Position numbers and translations under genes: made by a program. This document shows positions 1 to 8,648 of a stretch of 10,063 bases of DNA, in pieces. The notes beneath the pieces were generated by a model that ran no database searches, was not told where the DNA came from, and was given only the letters and a program-made list of their open reading frames with translations. Each line of letters begins with the position of its first letter. Position 1 is the stretch's first letter. The stretch is from assembly GCA_015039465.1 (NCBI GenBank), contig MU130585.1, positions 1 to 10,063 on the forward strand, given 5' to 3'. Origin of the DNA: Phlegmacium glaucopus (lineage: Eukaryota > Basidiomycota > Agaricomycetes > Agaricales > Cortinariaceae).

Positions 1-429
1 GTAAGAGTTGCGAGGAACCGCTCTCTGAAGTCGCTATCTTTTGTCAATTGTTATCGTTTGCTATCGTTAGTTGCCTTGTATATAATTGTAGTAAACTTCT
101 TCATATATGTAGTTATAGCTGGGCATGCGTAATCTACTACTATATCTATCTACATCGATCTTGACCCCAAATACCTGGGTCATAAAATACCGTGTGGTCA
201 ACATTCTATATACTTTTCGGATCTAAATGTGCACATTATAACTGGTAACCGGAGTACGATAACTACTCAAAAGGTAGGGTTCAATTGATGTTTCAGTTCT
301 GTTTCATTGTCCAGTTGTTGAATGTGATCAACGACCACGGGAAACAATCAACGGGGAGCGCTGTCAACCACGACACGAAGTCGGGATGTGACCACGCGTG
401 ACAGAATCATTTATCTTCGAACCGTGAGG
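1..429. other. Non-coding stretch upstream of the GWT1-like gene
   Basis: No open frame with protein-like content, RNA gene or repeat was found on either strand. The DNA is AT-rich at 40-240 and ends directly at the start codon of the GWT1-like gene, so its right part should hold that gene's promoter and 5' leader. I see no clear TATA box at a useful distance from the start. Confidence 0.5.
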
Positions 430-1912
430 ATGGCTGAAGGATACAAGACCGACAAGGAGGCTTTTGTGGCGGGGATGACCGGCTCCTCGATAATGCACGT
501 CAATCTCGTGTCTCTGATCACACTGGTGCGTCTAACCAATTCACACAATAGTAGCTCATTATCTTAGGACAGGCCTCTGTCTCCCTTAAGCTTTATGCCA
601 CAATACAAACGCGACTTCAACCGACTCGAACCCTTGGTTTTCTCCCATCCTGGCTATTCCTCGTGCTTCCTTTACTTTTGAGCATGACTCTGTCCGCAAA
701 TCAACCTACGATTCTATTAGTTCTACTTTCAGTCTCTACTGGATTACTGCTTTGTCTACCAAAGCTCGAAAGCGGCACCCCTCTCCCTTCGCGTCAACCA
801 CTAGGCCCGTCGGTATCGACGTCTATAAATCCAGTCCGGATTCCTCCTCTGCCAGCACTGACCACATATCGAGCCCATATGATGCTCATGACCGTCCTTG
901 CTATCCTCGCAGTGGATTTCCCAGTATTTCCTCGATCCCTGGCGAAATGCGAAACTTTCGGCATTTCTTTGGTATGAGCTTGAACCATGACATCATTTCT
1001 AAGTTAACTTTCGAAACCTAGATGGACCTTGGCGTTGGATCCTTTGTGTTCTCGCAAGGCATTGTATCTGCCATACAACTTATCAAAGACCCCACCTATC
1101 TCACGTCCCCAATCATGCCCAAGTTACTACGTGTAACTCGGAAATCGTTCCCAATCATCGTCCTAGGCCTTGTCCGCGTTATCCTCGTAAAAGGAACAGA
1201 TTATCCGGTAAATCATCCGCCTGCTTTTCTAGAAAGGCTCGCTAGATCTTATTTTAGGAACATGAAACAGAATACGGCCGACACTGGAATTTCTTCATCA
1301 CGCTTGCGCTTCTTCCCATCCTTCAGGTTTTATTTCATCCTCTTCTTTTGCATTTTCCCATAGCTCTTGTTGCAATTCTCCTTGGCATGAGTACGACGTA
1401 CCTGATCTCGTCTCGATAGATGTTTCTGAATATTGTTCCTCCTAGGTCAACAATTCGCGCTCTCCCATCTCGGTCTTAGGGATTACCTGGTTTTCGCACC
1501 TCGAACCTCTCTGATCAGTGCAAACAAAGAAGGGATTATATCCCTCCCTGGTAAGTAAACCAGGAATACCGATACTCTAAAGTTGACTCTTCCTTTCCTA
1601 GGTTATCTCGCCATTCAACTTCTGGGGTTGTCTGTAGGCACTATTATTCTACCACCTTACTCGTCCTTCTTCCATCGTAGACAGAAAGTACCCACCGGCA
1701 GGGAATACAAACAAAGAAATAGTGATGCAGCCGCTGATAACACTAACTTGGATATTGCGGCACCCAGGCAGACAGAGAAAACGGCCACCGAACTTTGCTC
1801 CTACGCTATTATATGGTGGAGCTTCATGTGGCGTTTACTAAAGCCCTTTTTCACAGAGTCATTCCCTCTGATAGTTCCTTTCTCCCCGCTTCGCTGGATC
1901 TCTCAACTTTGA
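430..1912 (+). CDS. GWT1: GWT1-like GPI inositol acyltransferase, six exons, C-terminus disrupted
   Basis: Gwt1/PIG-W is an ER multi-pass membrane enzyme that acylates the inositol of GlcN-PI early in GPI-anchor synthesis. Exons read 430-525, 573-971, 1022-1207, 1258-1390, 1446-1550 and 1602-1912, separated by GT-AG introns of 47, 50, 50, 55 and 51 bp. All five junctions keep frame and give a 409-residue product. Family marks are the N-terminal [13 protein letters not shown] (residues 9-21), then [13 protein letters not shown] and [13 protein letters not shown] (about 145-178), and later APRTSLIS and [11 protein letters not shown]. Asp147 and Lys157 are ten residues apart, matching the Asp145/Lys155 pair that I recall as essential in yeast Gwt1. 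Several hydrophobic spans fit membrane helices. The protein is shorter than yeast Gwt1 (about 490 residues). After WWSF near residue 380 the conserved final segments are lost, and the frame stops at 1910-1912. It is either a recently damaged gene or a second copy. Confidence 0.88.
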
Positions 1913-2045
1913 CTTGGAACTATTTGCTTCTGGCTCGCTTGGACACTCTGGACTCGTCAATTTCGTGCCCCGGACTTTGACTACTTCGTGGTATACTATT
2001 TCGTGCTATAATCTATTAGATTTGTACATGACATTTATAGATTGA
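1913..2045 (+). pseudogene. Frame-shifted relic of the GWT1 C-terminus
   Basis: Just past the stop, another frame from about 1950 reads GLVNFVPRTLTTSW, which resembles the final conserved stretch of Gwt1 proteins (TGLVN followed by a short hydrophobic or basic tail). Before it, the pieces LLLAR and ELF occur in different frames, as if small indels had scrambled the last membrane segment. The frame ends at TGA 2043-2045. The space between WWSF and this relic is too short to hold the usual C-terminal helices, so a deletion as well as frameshifts is likely. The match is to remembered family patterns, not to an alignment. Confidence 0.5.
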
Positions 2046-2638
2046 ATATTCTCAGAAGTCCCTTAGAGAATCCATCTCCTGGTGTTGCATATATTCATAG
2101 CCGGCCAGGTATGACCTTGTTAGCTATGTATGCTTTAATCGTCATACATGAGCCCTAGATCCATCTTTGCTCATGCCTTGTGAGGTCACCGTTAGACCTT
2201 ACATGCACTGTTTCATGACTATGTGTGACTATGTATGAGACGGTATTTTTTATGATGTCGCATTGTCCAGCTCCAGGTCCGCGATTATCCTAGACGCTTT
2301 AAATATGCTTCGATATGATTAACCCTAAAAATATCGGTACGACTCAGAATCATCAGAAATAAAGAAAGTATGCTTACACGGGACAGGCTCGAACAGGCTC
2401 GAACTCAGAAACTTAAATTTGAGCCGCGACTGAAAATCGACAACCCCGCCCACGTAATGGACTTTGAAGCATCATAATGTCAGTTATGATTCATTTGTAC
2501 GACGTAATTGACTCATTTACTACCAACTGAACTCGAGCAGTGCGGGCAACTCTGGGTGCGAGGACAACCTTCAGTTCTCTACTTCGCGCCTAATATCCAA
2601 GTGTTTAGATAGATAATACTTGGAATTAAAGAGAGGGC
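2046..2638. other. Gene-free spacer
   Basis: No coding segment, RNA gene or transposon end is recognisable on either strand. The stretch is AT-rich with scattered stops in all frames. It should hold the 3' ends of the flanking units: the GWT1-like gene reading in from the left and the minus-strand relic ending at 2639, which are convergent. The only structure seen is a two-copy 10-bp repeat at 2383-2402. Confidence 0.45.
2383..2402. repeat. Two-copy tandem repeat, unit ACAGGCTCGA
   Basis: The 10-bp unit ACAGGCTCGA is repeated exactly, head to tail, at 2383-2392 and 2393-2402. It lies in gene-free DNA and looks like a replication-slippage duplication with no visible function. Confidence 0.7.
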
Positions 2639-3799
2639 TCATTCCGCCAGTTTTTGCCTGATGAGATAGACATAGACTTTGATGCCGAGAGGGGTCATCC
2701 ACCTTGGATCTGTGGTATCCATTTCATTATCATATACACCGAGTTCTTCCATGGATAGGGCTATCTGTTGGTCCTTGTACTCTTCTGTAGGAATCCTGCC
2801 ACATACACTACAGTAAGGCACCTTTGGAAGTGTAAACGAAGAAACTGATCGATGGGGCGATTGTGACCATCAAACAAACGTGAGATAGTTTTTCAATGGT
2901 GCATGACCTTTCATACTTTCTGAGCCATCAAAGACGACAATACGGTAGTTGTCCTGCATTTTATTCACATCAGAAATGGTCGAATGGGTTGAAGTCTAGC
3001 GAACACATACATCCACATCGACTCCAAGCTTGTTTTAATAAAAGAGAGCAACAATAAAAGAGAGCAACAACATCCCGACGGCCTGATATACTATGGTATT
3101 GGTCACAACCATGAATTCGCTAAGATCGCATGAAGCAGGATCATCATGGTACGTCCTATCTAGCCTCAGATAACTGGCACAACGATAATAGCCGCACACA
3201 ATCAATTTATAGGGTAATTTGTGCTTACCATATATCCTAAGAAAGGAGGGAATGTCCAAGTAGCTACCAAAGTATCGGAGTCACAGGTAGGTGAAACGCC
3301 AGTGAACACGCATCGCTAATCTCTCACGAGAGCTCTTTCTTCGATGGAAAATGGCAAGGCAGCCTGCTTCATATTGGACAAAGTAGGATGTATTACACAT
3401 TAAATTGAGGTGCTTTGTTGGCGAGTGCAACGCTATGTTTATCAAAAAATCTTCCCATATCTGTGTATGAGAAGGGTGCTTTGAAGATATATTGTTTACC
3501 TGGCTTCGAGCCATCTGCAATCGTTTAGAGCTCGCCAGGCCTGCGAATTACTAGTGAATTTTATTACCTTCTCCATAAATCCCGTAGTCTCCTGGAACAA
3601 TATTTTCTTGGGATTCTTGAGACAGGCCAAGACCGTCTCGTTGGACGGCATATGTGAGTATGCCAGAAGGTCGTTCGGGAATAGGGTGAATGATTCCAGT
3701 GAGAAATTAGGATCCTGAGTCTGGACGACGGTGGTTATCCAGCGATGTGCTGAAGAGATGCTGGTAGGTGAGTACGCTCTTGCTGGCAAAAGTGTGCAT
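2639..3799 (-). pseudogene. Decayed gene of unknown function, minus strand
   Basis: I do not recognise a named domain. Protein-like segments run in order on the minus strand. They start at an ATG at 3797-3799 (MHTFASKSVLTYQHLF), continue through NPKKILFQET and SQAWRALNDCRWLEA (about 3500-3700), then QIWEDFLINIALHSPTKH (about 3400-3480), DRTYHDDPASCDLSEF (about 3120-3170) and YRIVVFDGSESMKGHAPLK (2890-2945). They end with VPYCSVCGRIPTEEY and WMTPLGIKVYVYLIRQKLAE at stop 2639. A good intron of 57 bp (donor GTATGT, acceptor TGCAG) lies at 2954-3010. The chain is broken by frame changes near 3710 and near 3500, in-frame stops at 3281-3283 and 2870-2872, and a stop at 3035 beside a 16-bp duplication. 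It lies head to head with the plus-strand relic starting at 3898, with about 98 bp between the starts. Probably a fungal lineage-specific protein. Confidence 0.6.
3038..3069. repeat. 16-bp tandem duplication inside the minus-strand relic
   Basis: The unit ATAAAAGAGAGCAACA occurs exactly twice, at 3038-3053 and 3054-3069. Sixteen is not a multiple of three, so the duplication shifts the reading frame of the minus-strand relic, and a TAA stop appears at 3035 right beside it. It looks like a slippage event that helped disable that gene. Confidence 0.85.
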
Positions 3800-3897
3800 G
3801 ATCGAGTGTACAATGATCTTGATCTTTGATGGTTTGAAAGTACGGTCGGCTGTTGTTTGTCTATATTTACTACGTCTTTTACCATCATCACCCCCCA

Positions 3898-4807
3898 ATG
3901 TTAGAGTTCTACGACTCCTCCCCTTGGTCCCTACATATACAACAGACGCGCCTAAAACCAGCTTGCGCTCTCTCCAAGGCACACATCAAATGTTTGGTGT
4001 GGGGCACCGATGCGCTTGCATACGTCCATTTCATCCCTACCGGTCTCTTTGCTCTCCATCTAGTCGTCGCAGATCAGGACGTTCAACAAGCTTCCACAGA
4101 AATCATAGAATCTCTGCCATATAAAACTTGCACGTCCATTCCAGATTCCTATTTCGAACCCATTTTTCCCAATCCGAATTGGCCGACGCAATTCCCACAC
4201 TCAGTTCACCTCGAGCCGACAAGTCCCCATGGCAAACGCGACATTGACAATCCATAGATGATTATCATCCATCCTCAGTCCCAATTGTATCTAGACGTTC
4301 ACGACAAGAGCCGCTCGGTGTCCCTTCCTCCGGTTCCGGGCACCATTCGATTCCCAACGAGAACTGCATTCATTGACCCGATGATTGAGACCTATTTGGA
4401 CCTCCTACTGGTCAAGTACATACCAAGATGAAGGAGATGCTGTCAGGGTGGATGTCGTATTTTCTTCTTTACACTCTGCGGAATCATCCACGAGTACTCC
4501 CAAATGGCGATCTCGAACCAGAACATGCGGAAGTGTTACAGAGTCTTCGGCCAGAACATCAGCCGTACTTTGAGTTCTTCACACACGGTGGAACTCTTGG
4601 CTCAGACAGGGTTGTGCATGCAATGCGCCGTAAGGATGTACTGGAGAAACTTGGGTGCGCTCTCTAGTATTTCTCCTTTTTTTCTTGATGGCCAATCCAC
4701 CTCATTACATTAGAAAGTATGAAGAAGCACGACGCATGCTTCCCCTACCTGTCCCTGGGAATCCTCAATTTTGGTTGGTCTTATTTAAGTTTTCAAGGTA
4801 CCACTGA
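3898..4807 (+). pseudogene. Uncharacterised basidiomycete protein family, disrupted; nucleotidyltransferase-like pattern
   Basis: The reading starts at ATG 3898 (MLEFYDSSPW). Next comes CLVWGTDALAYVHF with a hydrophobic strand LHLVVADQD, an arrangement reminiscent of the glycine motif and acidic strand of nucleotidyltransferase-fold proteins; that is only a resemblance. The frame hits TAG at 4255-4257, yet the sequence beyond is plainly the same protein (MIIIHPQSQLYLDVHDKSRS, then RFPTRTAFI). Near 4405 one base seems missing; after it the frame resumes with KMKEMLSGWMSYFLLYTLRN, PRVLPNGDLEPEHAEVLQSL and VLEKLG. A 59-bp GT-AG intron at 4655-4713 joins to KYEEARRMLPLPVPGNP, and the frame closes at 4805-4807. 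A 30-bp second intron extending to a stop at 4868-4870 is possible but unusually short. One stop and one frameshift make it a likely pseudogene. Confidence 0.72.
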
Positions 4808-4922
4808 GCTGACTTGAAATATACCAGGGCTCAACGTCGTGCCAATCGTCAAGTCGCAAGCCAAAAGTAGTTTAACCAATGTTCTAATTTAACTGCGTAA
4901 TCGTTGATCCTGTTGCACAGGC

Positions 4923-5624
4923 GCTCGTACTCGGTATCGGCCTTTAGAGGGACAAGGTCCACCATCACGAAAATCATTCGGCTCATACCGTGACCGAGTT
5001 GCTGCGGCCTTCGATTATGTTTACAAGAAGGTTGACGAAATGTTAGTTCCACTAGGAGAAGTTGTTTATGGATCGCTGGTATGGTTCAATGCGCTGAGTT
5101 ACTGAGCTATGTACATGTTCTGACTCTTCTTCCACTAGTGGTCTCCGGAATTCTTCAATTAGGCATTCAACTATGAACGAGAGAACAGGGAAGGTACCTT
5201 TAACAACCACGTTACCCCTCATCTAGAACTCGTATCTAAATTTCCCAAAACCGATATCCTGCATGTATATACCCCTCCTCATTTATTGATGTTTGACAGA
5301 GGTTCTAGGTTAACACATGGACCGGCATATCAAATCTTTGATATGACCAACCAACAAGAAGACGTAGGTTGTGAAGCCTTGCGGGCACGACTTTCGGACC
5401 TCCACCCACGATTGCATCTCGCAGGGCACATCCACGAAGCACATGGAGCCCATATACACGCTTGGGATATTACTGCCGAACCTCCTTCTGTCCAAACAGG
5501 CGAAACCGTATTGTATGATAATATCCAAGACCCGACTTAGGATCATACAGTGTTTGTCAATCCTGCTAATTGGCCAGCTGGGGAAAGGATTCGACGAGAT
5601 CTTAGCAGGAGGATCAAGTTTTAG
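4923..5624 (+). pseudogene. 5'-truncated calcineurin-like metallophosphoesterase relic
   Basis: Metallophosphoesterases hydrolyse phosphoesters using two metals held by conserved Asp, Asn and His residues. Only the C-terminal half is present. Exon 4923-5078 ends VPLGEVVYGSL. A 60-bp intron spans 5079-5138. The next exon reads WSPEFFN, then a TAG at 5160-5162 where the family has Trp, then AFNYEREN, LVSKFPKTDIL, CEALRARLSDLHPRLHLAGH, the metal-binding GHIH at about 5424-5435 followed by EAHGAH, and TVFVNPANWPAG. A second TAG lies at 5538-5540 before DHTVFVNPANW, and the last stop is at 5622-5624. The His normally ahead of the PPH motif is Tyr here (VYTPPH). The N-terminal DxH, GDxxD and GNH(D/E) motifs have no room upstream, because the neighbouring relic occupies that DNA. 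Two stops, a missing N-terminus and a lost ligand make this non-functional. The first exon (4923-5078) is only weakly family-like. Confidence 0.8.
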
Positions 5625-6058
5625 GGTACAGGCTATATGATGATCTTTCAGTAATTAGAATACCGCGTTTTCCATGTTACGAGACACACATACAAACGGT
5701 AGTCTCCAGCACAACCACCTTCAAGTTCTTCACATCGCACAGTTTTCCTGGCTTCTTCCCACCACTAAGTTGTTTACACTAATGGTTAGCGAGACAACCA
5801 GCATCTTTATGGTCAGCTCGATGCATCCGGCCAGACTTGCCAAGGCCCATTTCGGTTTACGCAGGGCTTGCGCAGGGCCCAGTTCTAATTCGGACTGCGT
5901 TCCTTCAAGACGTCTAGTAACCCTATCTCAACCTATCCTGTCTCATTAGTTGACCTCACTACGATCTGGGCTTGTCTTAGCCAGGAACTAGCGCGCGACA
6001 CGAGCCGGCAAGTCCCGCTTTACAGGTCCTAGCATCGTGAGATTACGCATGATAGGAC
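5625..6058. other. Gene-free spacer with one hairpin
   Basis: No recognisable gene is present on either strand. An open plus-strand frame at 5674-5949 lacks any domain-like composition. The stretch separates the metallophosphoesterase relic from the 3' end of the FunK1 pseudogene, so the two units converge here. The only structure is the inverted repeat at 6024-6060. Confidence 0.45.
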
Positions 6059-6060
6059 CT
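6024..6060. repeat. Inverted repeat at the 3' end of the FunK1 pseudogene
   Basis: AGGTCCTA at 6024-6031 pairs exactly with TAGGACCT at 6053-6060. The inner flanks continue with partial pairing (CAT with ATG), giving a possible 37-bp hairpin. It overlaps the last two bases of the FunK1 stop region on the minus strand. It could be a transcript-end hairpin or chance; nothing else supports a role. Confidence 0.5.
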
Positions 6061-8327
6061 ACTGGAGACGCTCAGAGAACCATGTTTGATCAGGGTCATC
6101 CAAATTGAAAGACGGCTCGCTCTCGCTGCCGTCATGACGACCATCGAAGACTTTTCCCAGTTGGTCCAGGAGTTTGTTGACACCAAGTTTCTCGAATTGG
6201 GCTACACACAACTTACTTCGATCAAGCGAACAGGCTAGAAACACATTCACCTTCCCTTCGCTGCCAACTACCGACCCATTCTGGAGGCGACTGTTATGGG
6301 AGAAGATGGCCTGCATCTTTTCATAGAGGAGACGAGGGTCCTTGTCATGGTTCAGATAGAGTAGTGCCTCGTGGATGAAGACCCAGAAGGCAGACTCTAT
6401 ATCATCCCATAGCGTATGTATTACGGTAGGACCTTTGTTCTGTAGGATTTTCGCGGGAATAAATGCCCAAGTGCCCTGCATATACGCTGTCAGTAACCAT
6501 AAAATTAGACGTATGAACCGTAACTCACGGTATGTCCAGAATGTGGTTCCCCTCCATGCTTCCTCCACAGCAGGCACATATCCCAGTCGATAAGAACGCC
6601 TCTCCATTCTTTGGTCTCTTTATCTTTAACGATCATTATGTTGCCGGAGCTGATATCACGATGTAATATACCGGCTTTGTACGCTTGTTGAGCACCTGGT
6701 AGAGAGATCATTAGAATTGCTAACTGAAAATGGATGAAACACACACCTTCAACCGCATCGGCAATACAGGATGGCAGTAATTTGCACCAGACGAATGTGG
6801 ATAAGTCATGAGCGACAGTATCCAAAATTATACGATGGCAGACCATTTTGCATTTCAAGTGTTTTGATTTTGAAGAGAGTTTTTCGACCCAATCCTGCGT
6901 TTCCGTCTCCAGCCCAGGAACGTCGCTGCCCAAACGCATAGATGCCACATACTTGACATCCTGCTCCTTCAGCATCCGGCAGATAGCTGCTTCGCGAACC
7001 GTACGCTGCAAATCCGCCCGCCATGAATATTTCAGAAAACACATTGTAGGCGGTTTTCGATTCTTTCAATTTTCTTTGTTCTCTTCATAAGGATAAGCTA
7101 GACAACGTCTAGTGGCACGACAAAAAGGAAACAGACATGCACGCACATATTTCGGAGGCGGAATGAAGAAGGTTTCCAACTCTTTCGTTTTGTCGTCTGT
7201 CACGTCCATGCGAAAGAATCCTTCAAAGGGGAGGGGGTCGTCACTGCGCTTGAACTTAGCACCACCATACCAAGCGGATTGGTGATATTCCTCAAAGGGG
7301 GACCGCACGGACTTTGGAGGAAGCTTCTTCTTGGGTAGCTCAACAACCGTGGGGTCTGACCCTCTCTAACGAAGTGTGAGTTGGCAATAACGTAGGTAGA
7401 AGTTGAATTTGTGCAATGGGTGCTTGATGTAATCAAATCGACAAGTGACGATGGCTCCTCGACGGTCCCAGCAAATGAAGCGAGCGCATCAACCAAGAAT
7501 CAACATTGAGAAAAAGTGATTTCAAAAGGACATGGACAGACCGACGCCTGCATAGGCAGCAATCTGGCCGCGCGTGTGGATACCAGACTCGGTGTTGGTC
7601 TCAACACTCGGGGAGGTGGGGGGCGCTGGTATGTCGGCCTCGTCCAATGTCACGGTGATGTTTTCTTCTTCCTGGTACTCTTCTTCCTGAACATCTTCCT
7701 CATCGGGTGATAGTTGAAGCAAGGCATCATCTGTGGCATCATGGTTCAGTGCGACATTTGCGTCCGTCTGGTCCTGATCCTCTTCATCCTTCTCCTTCTC
7801 CTTTTCTTTCTCCTTCTCTTTCTCCTTCTTCTCCGTCTCCTCTTCCTCCTCCTCCTCCTCCTCCTCCTCCTCACCATCCTGCTCCTCCTCACCCTCCTCA
7901 TCCACGTCCTTGTCTGATACATGCTGGAATGCATCGTGGCTACGGTCAGTTTTGAATTCTTGATGAGTCTGTTGATGTGAGAAGTCGGTATGTGCTTTAA
8001 GGTTGTCATTCCAGTAGGTAGAGATATCTGGGTTGAGGTTATTGCAAGAGGTATCTGGCAGGTTGGTGTTTAGAAAGTGGAGAGTCTGCGGATTTGGAAC
8101 CTTGGCCTTCAAAGTTCGTCAACGCGACCTTTGTGACCCACTTGTCAAGGGCCTTCACCTGAGAGAGACATAAGTTATACATTGAAACAATCTATTATCA
8201 ACTATAAACCCACAAACAGTTTATACATCATGCTTTCTGTCTGCCCTGGTTGGGGAGCCACACTCCGAAGATCCTTCAGACACTGCCTTGAAGGGTGTTT
8301 TCCCCTGTAAGCATCCAGCGTTGTGTT
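6059..8327 (-). pseudogene. FunK1-type fungal protein kinase, disrupted and cut by an LTR element
   Basis: FunK1 kinases are a family expanded in mushroom-forming fungi, with unknown substrates. Kinase marks are HRDISSGN (catalytic loop, HRD codons at 6655-6663), LIDWDMCL (metal-binding DFG region as DWD, about 6580-6591), GTWAFIPAKIL (activation segment end) and LWDDIESAFW (helix F). N-terminal family marks are VAPQPGQTESMMYK, KWVTKVALTNF, TRGQIAAYAG, FICWDRRGAIVT and RGSDPTVVEL. Exons are 8327-8214 (partial), 8158-6747, 6695-6529 and 6475-6059, with introns of 55, 51 and 53 bp. Damage: a one-base shift near 8112; in-frame stops at 7522-7524, 7489-7491, 7366-7368 and 7066-7068, all in one otherwise continuous frame; and loss of the 5' end at the LTR junction. 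The catalytic lobe downstream of 7066 is still open. A Glu/Lys-rich insert (about 7770-7910) lies in the N-terminal part. It might yield a short kinase-lobe product if transcription began internally. Confidence 0.9.
7787..7872 (-). repeat. Purine-rich simple repeat coding Glu/Lys-rich linker
   Basis: The plus strand is almost pure pyrimidine (CTT/CTC units, with one G at 7835). On the minus strand it codes a run of Glu followed by alternating Glu and Lys inside the FunK1 pseudogene. Such tracts vary in length by slippage, and polypurine mirror tracts can form triplex DNA. The strongly leucine-rich and proline-rich frames seen on the plus strand are artefacts of this composition. Confidence 0.85.
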
Positions 8328-8648
8328 TGTAACGACCCGGTATTTCGTTACAACATTCTTGAGTTTCTGTTCTTATTTTAGCTATCTTTTATCTTTCACT
8401 TTCATTTCGTCTTATTCATGAAATATTCACATGTGCTCGAAATGCCTGATCTCATTCCTTGTTCATTTTACCCTTCATTTTAACAAGACCTTACAGACCT
8501 CCTTTTTGTTCCTTAAACACATATACATGTGATTATTGTTTGAACCTTTTTTAGTATAAATAGCAGTACGGAACTTAGATAGTTTTCTTCAGTGAATCTC
8601 ATATCGTTAAACCGTCTGTTGATTCCTCTGTGTGACTAAAACGTTACA
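8328..8648 (+). repeat. 5' long terminal repeat, 321 bp
   Basis: It begins TGTAACG and ends CGTTACA, a perfect 7-bp inverted repeat with the TG...CA ends expected for LTRs. A further CGTTACA at 8346-8352 makes the first 25 bases a short palindrome. The left boundary coincides with the point where FunK1 coding similarity stops. The second LTR is outside the window, so the right boundary is inferred from the inverted end. Confidence 0.75.
8555..8562 (+). promoter_or_regulatory. TATA box of the LTR promoter
   Basis: TATAAATA lies inside the LTR about 90 bp before its right end and is followed by a plausible start region near 8585-8600. This is the layout expected for the U3/R boundary of an LTR driving the element's own transcript. 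Confidence 0.6.

Noticed and set aside
794..988. Minus-strand frame under GWT1 exon 2
   Set aside because: It mirrors a well-supported plus-strand exon with conserved family motifs.
3181..3241. Possible 55-bp intron with a strong GTAAGC donor in the minus-strand relic
   Set aside because: Splicing it breaks the frame that otherwise stays open, so it was not used in the model.
4201..4257. TAG at 4255 read as an intron acceptor instead of a stop
   Set aside because: The only nearby donor (GTCCCC) is poor and would give a 35-bp intron; the flanking coding sequence reads through naturally.
4798..4827. Possible 30-bp intron extending the plus-strand relic to a stop at 4868-4870
   Set aside because: The donor and acceptor exist and the frame joins, but 30 bp is much shorter than the other introns here; the simple stop at 4805-4807 is preferred.
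5674..5949. A 91-codon open frame on the plus strand
   Set aside because: It has no recognisable motif, composition is not protein-like, and nothing around it supports a gene.
7707..7955. Plus-strand frames rich in Leu or Pro over the pyrimidine tract
   Set aside because: They are composition artefacts of the repeat coding Glu/Lys on the opposite strand in the FunK1 pseudogene.
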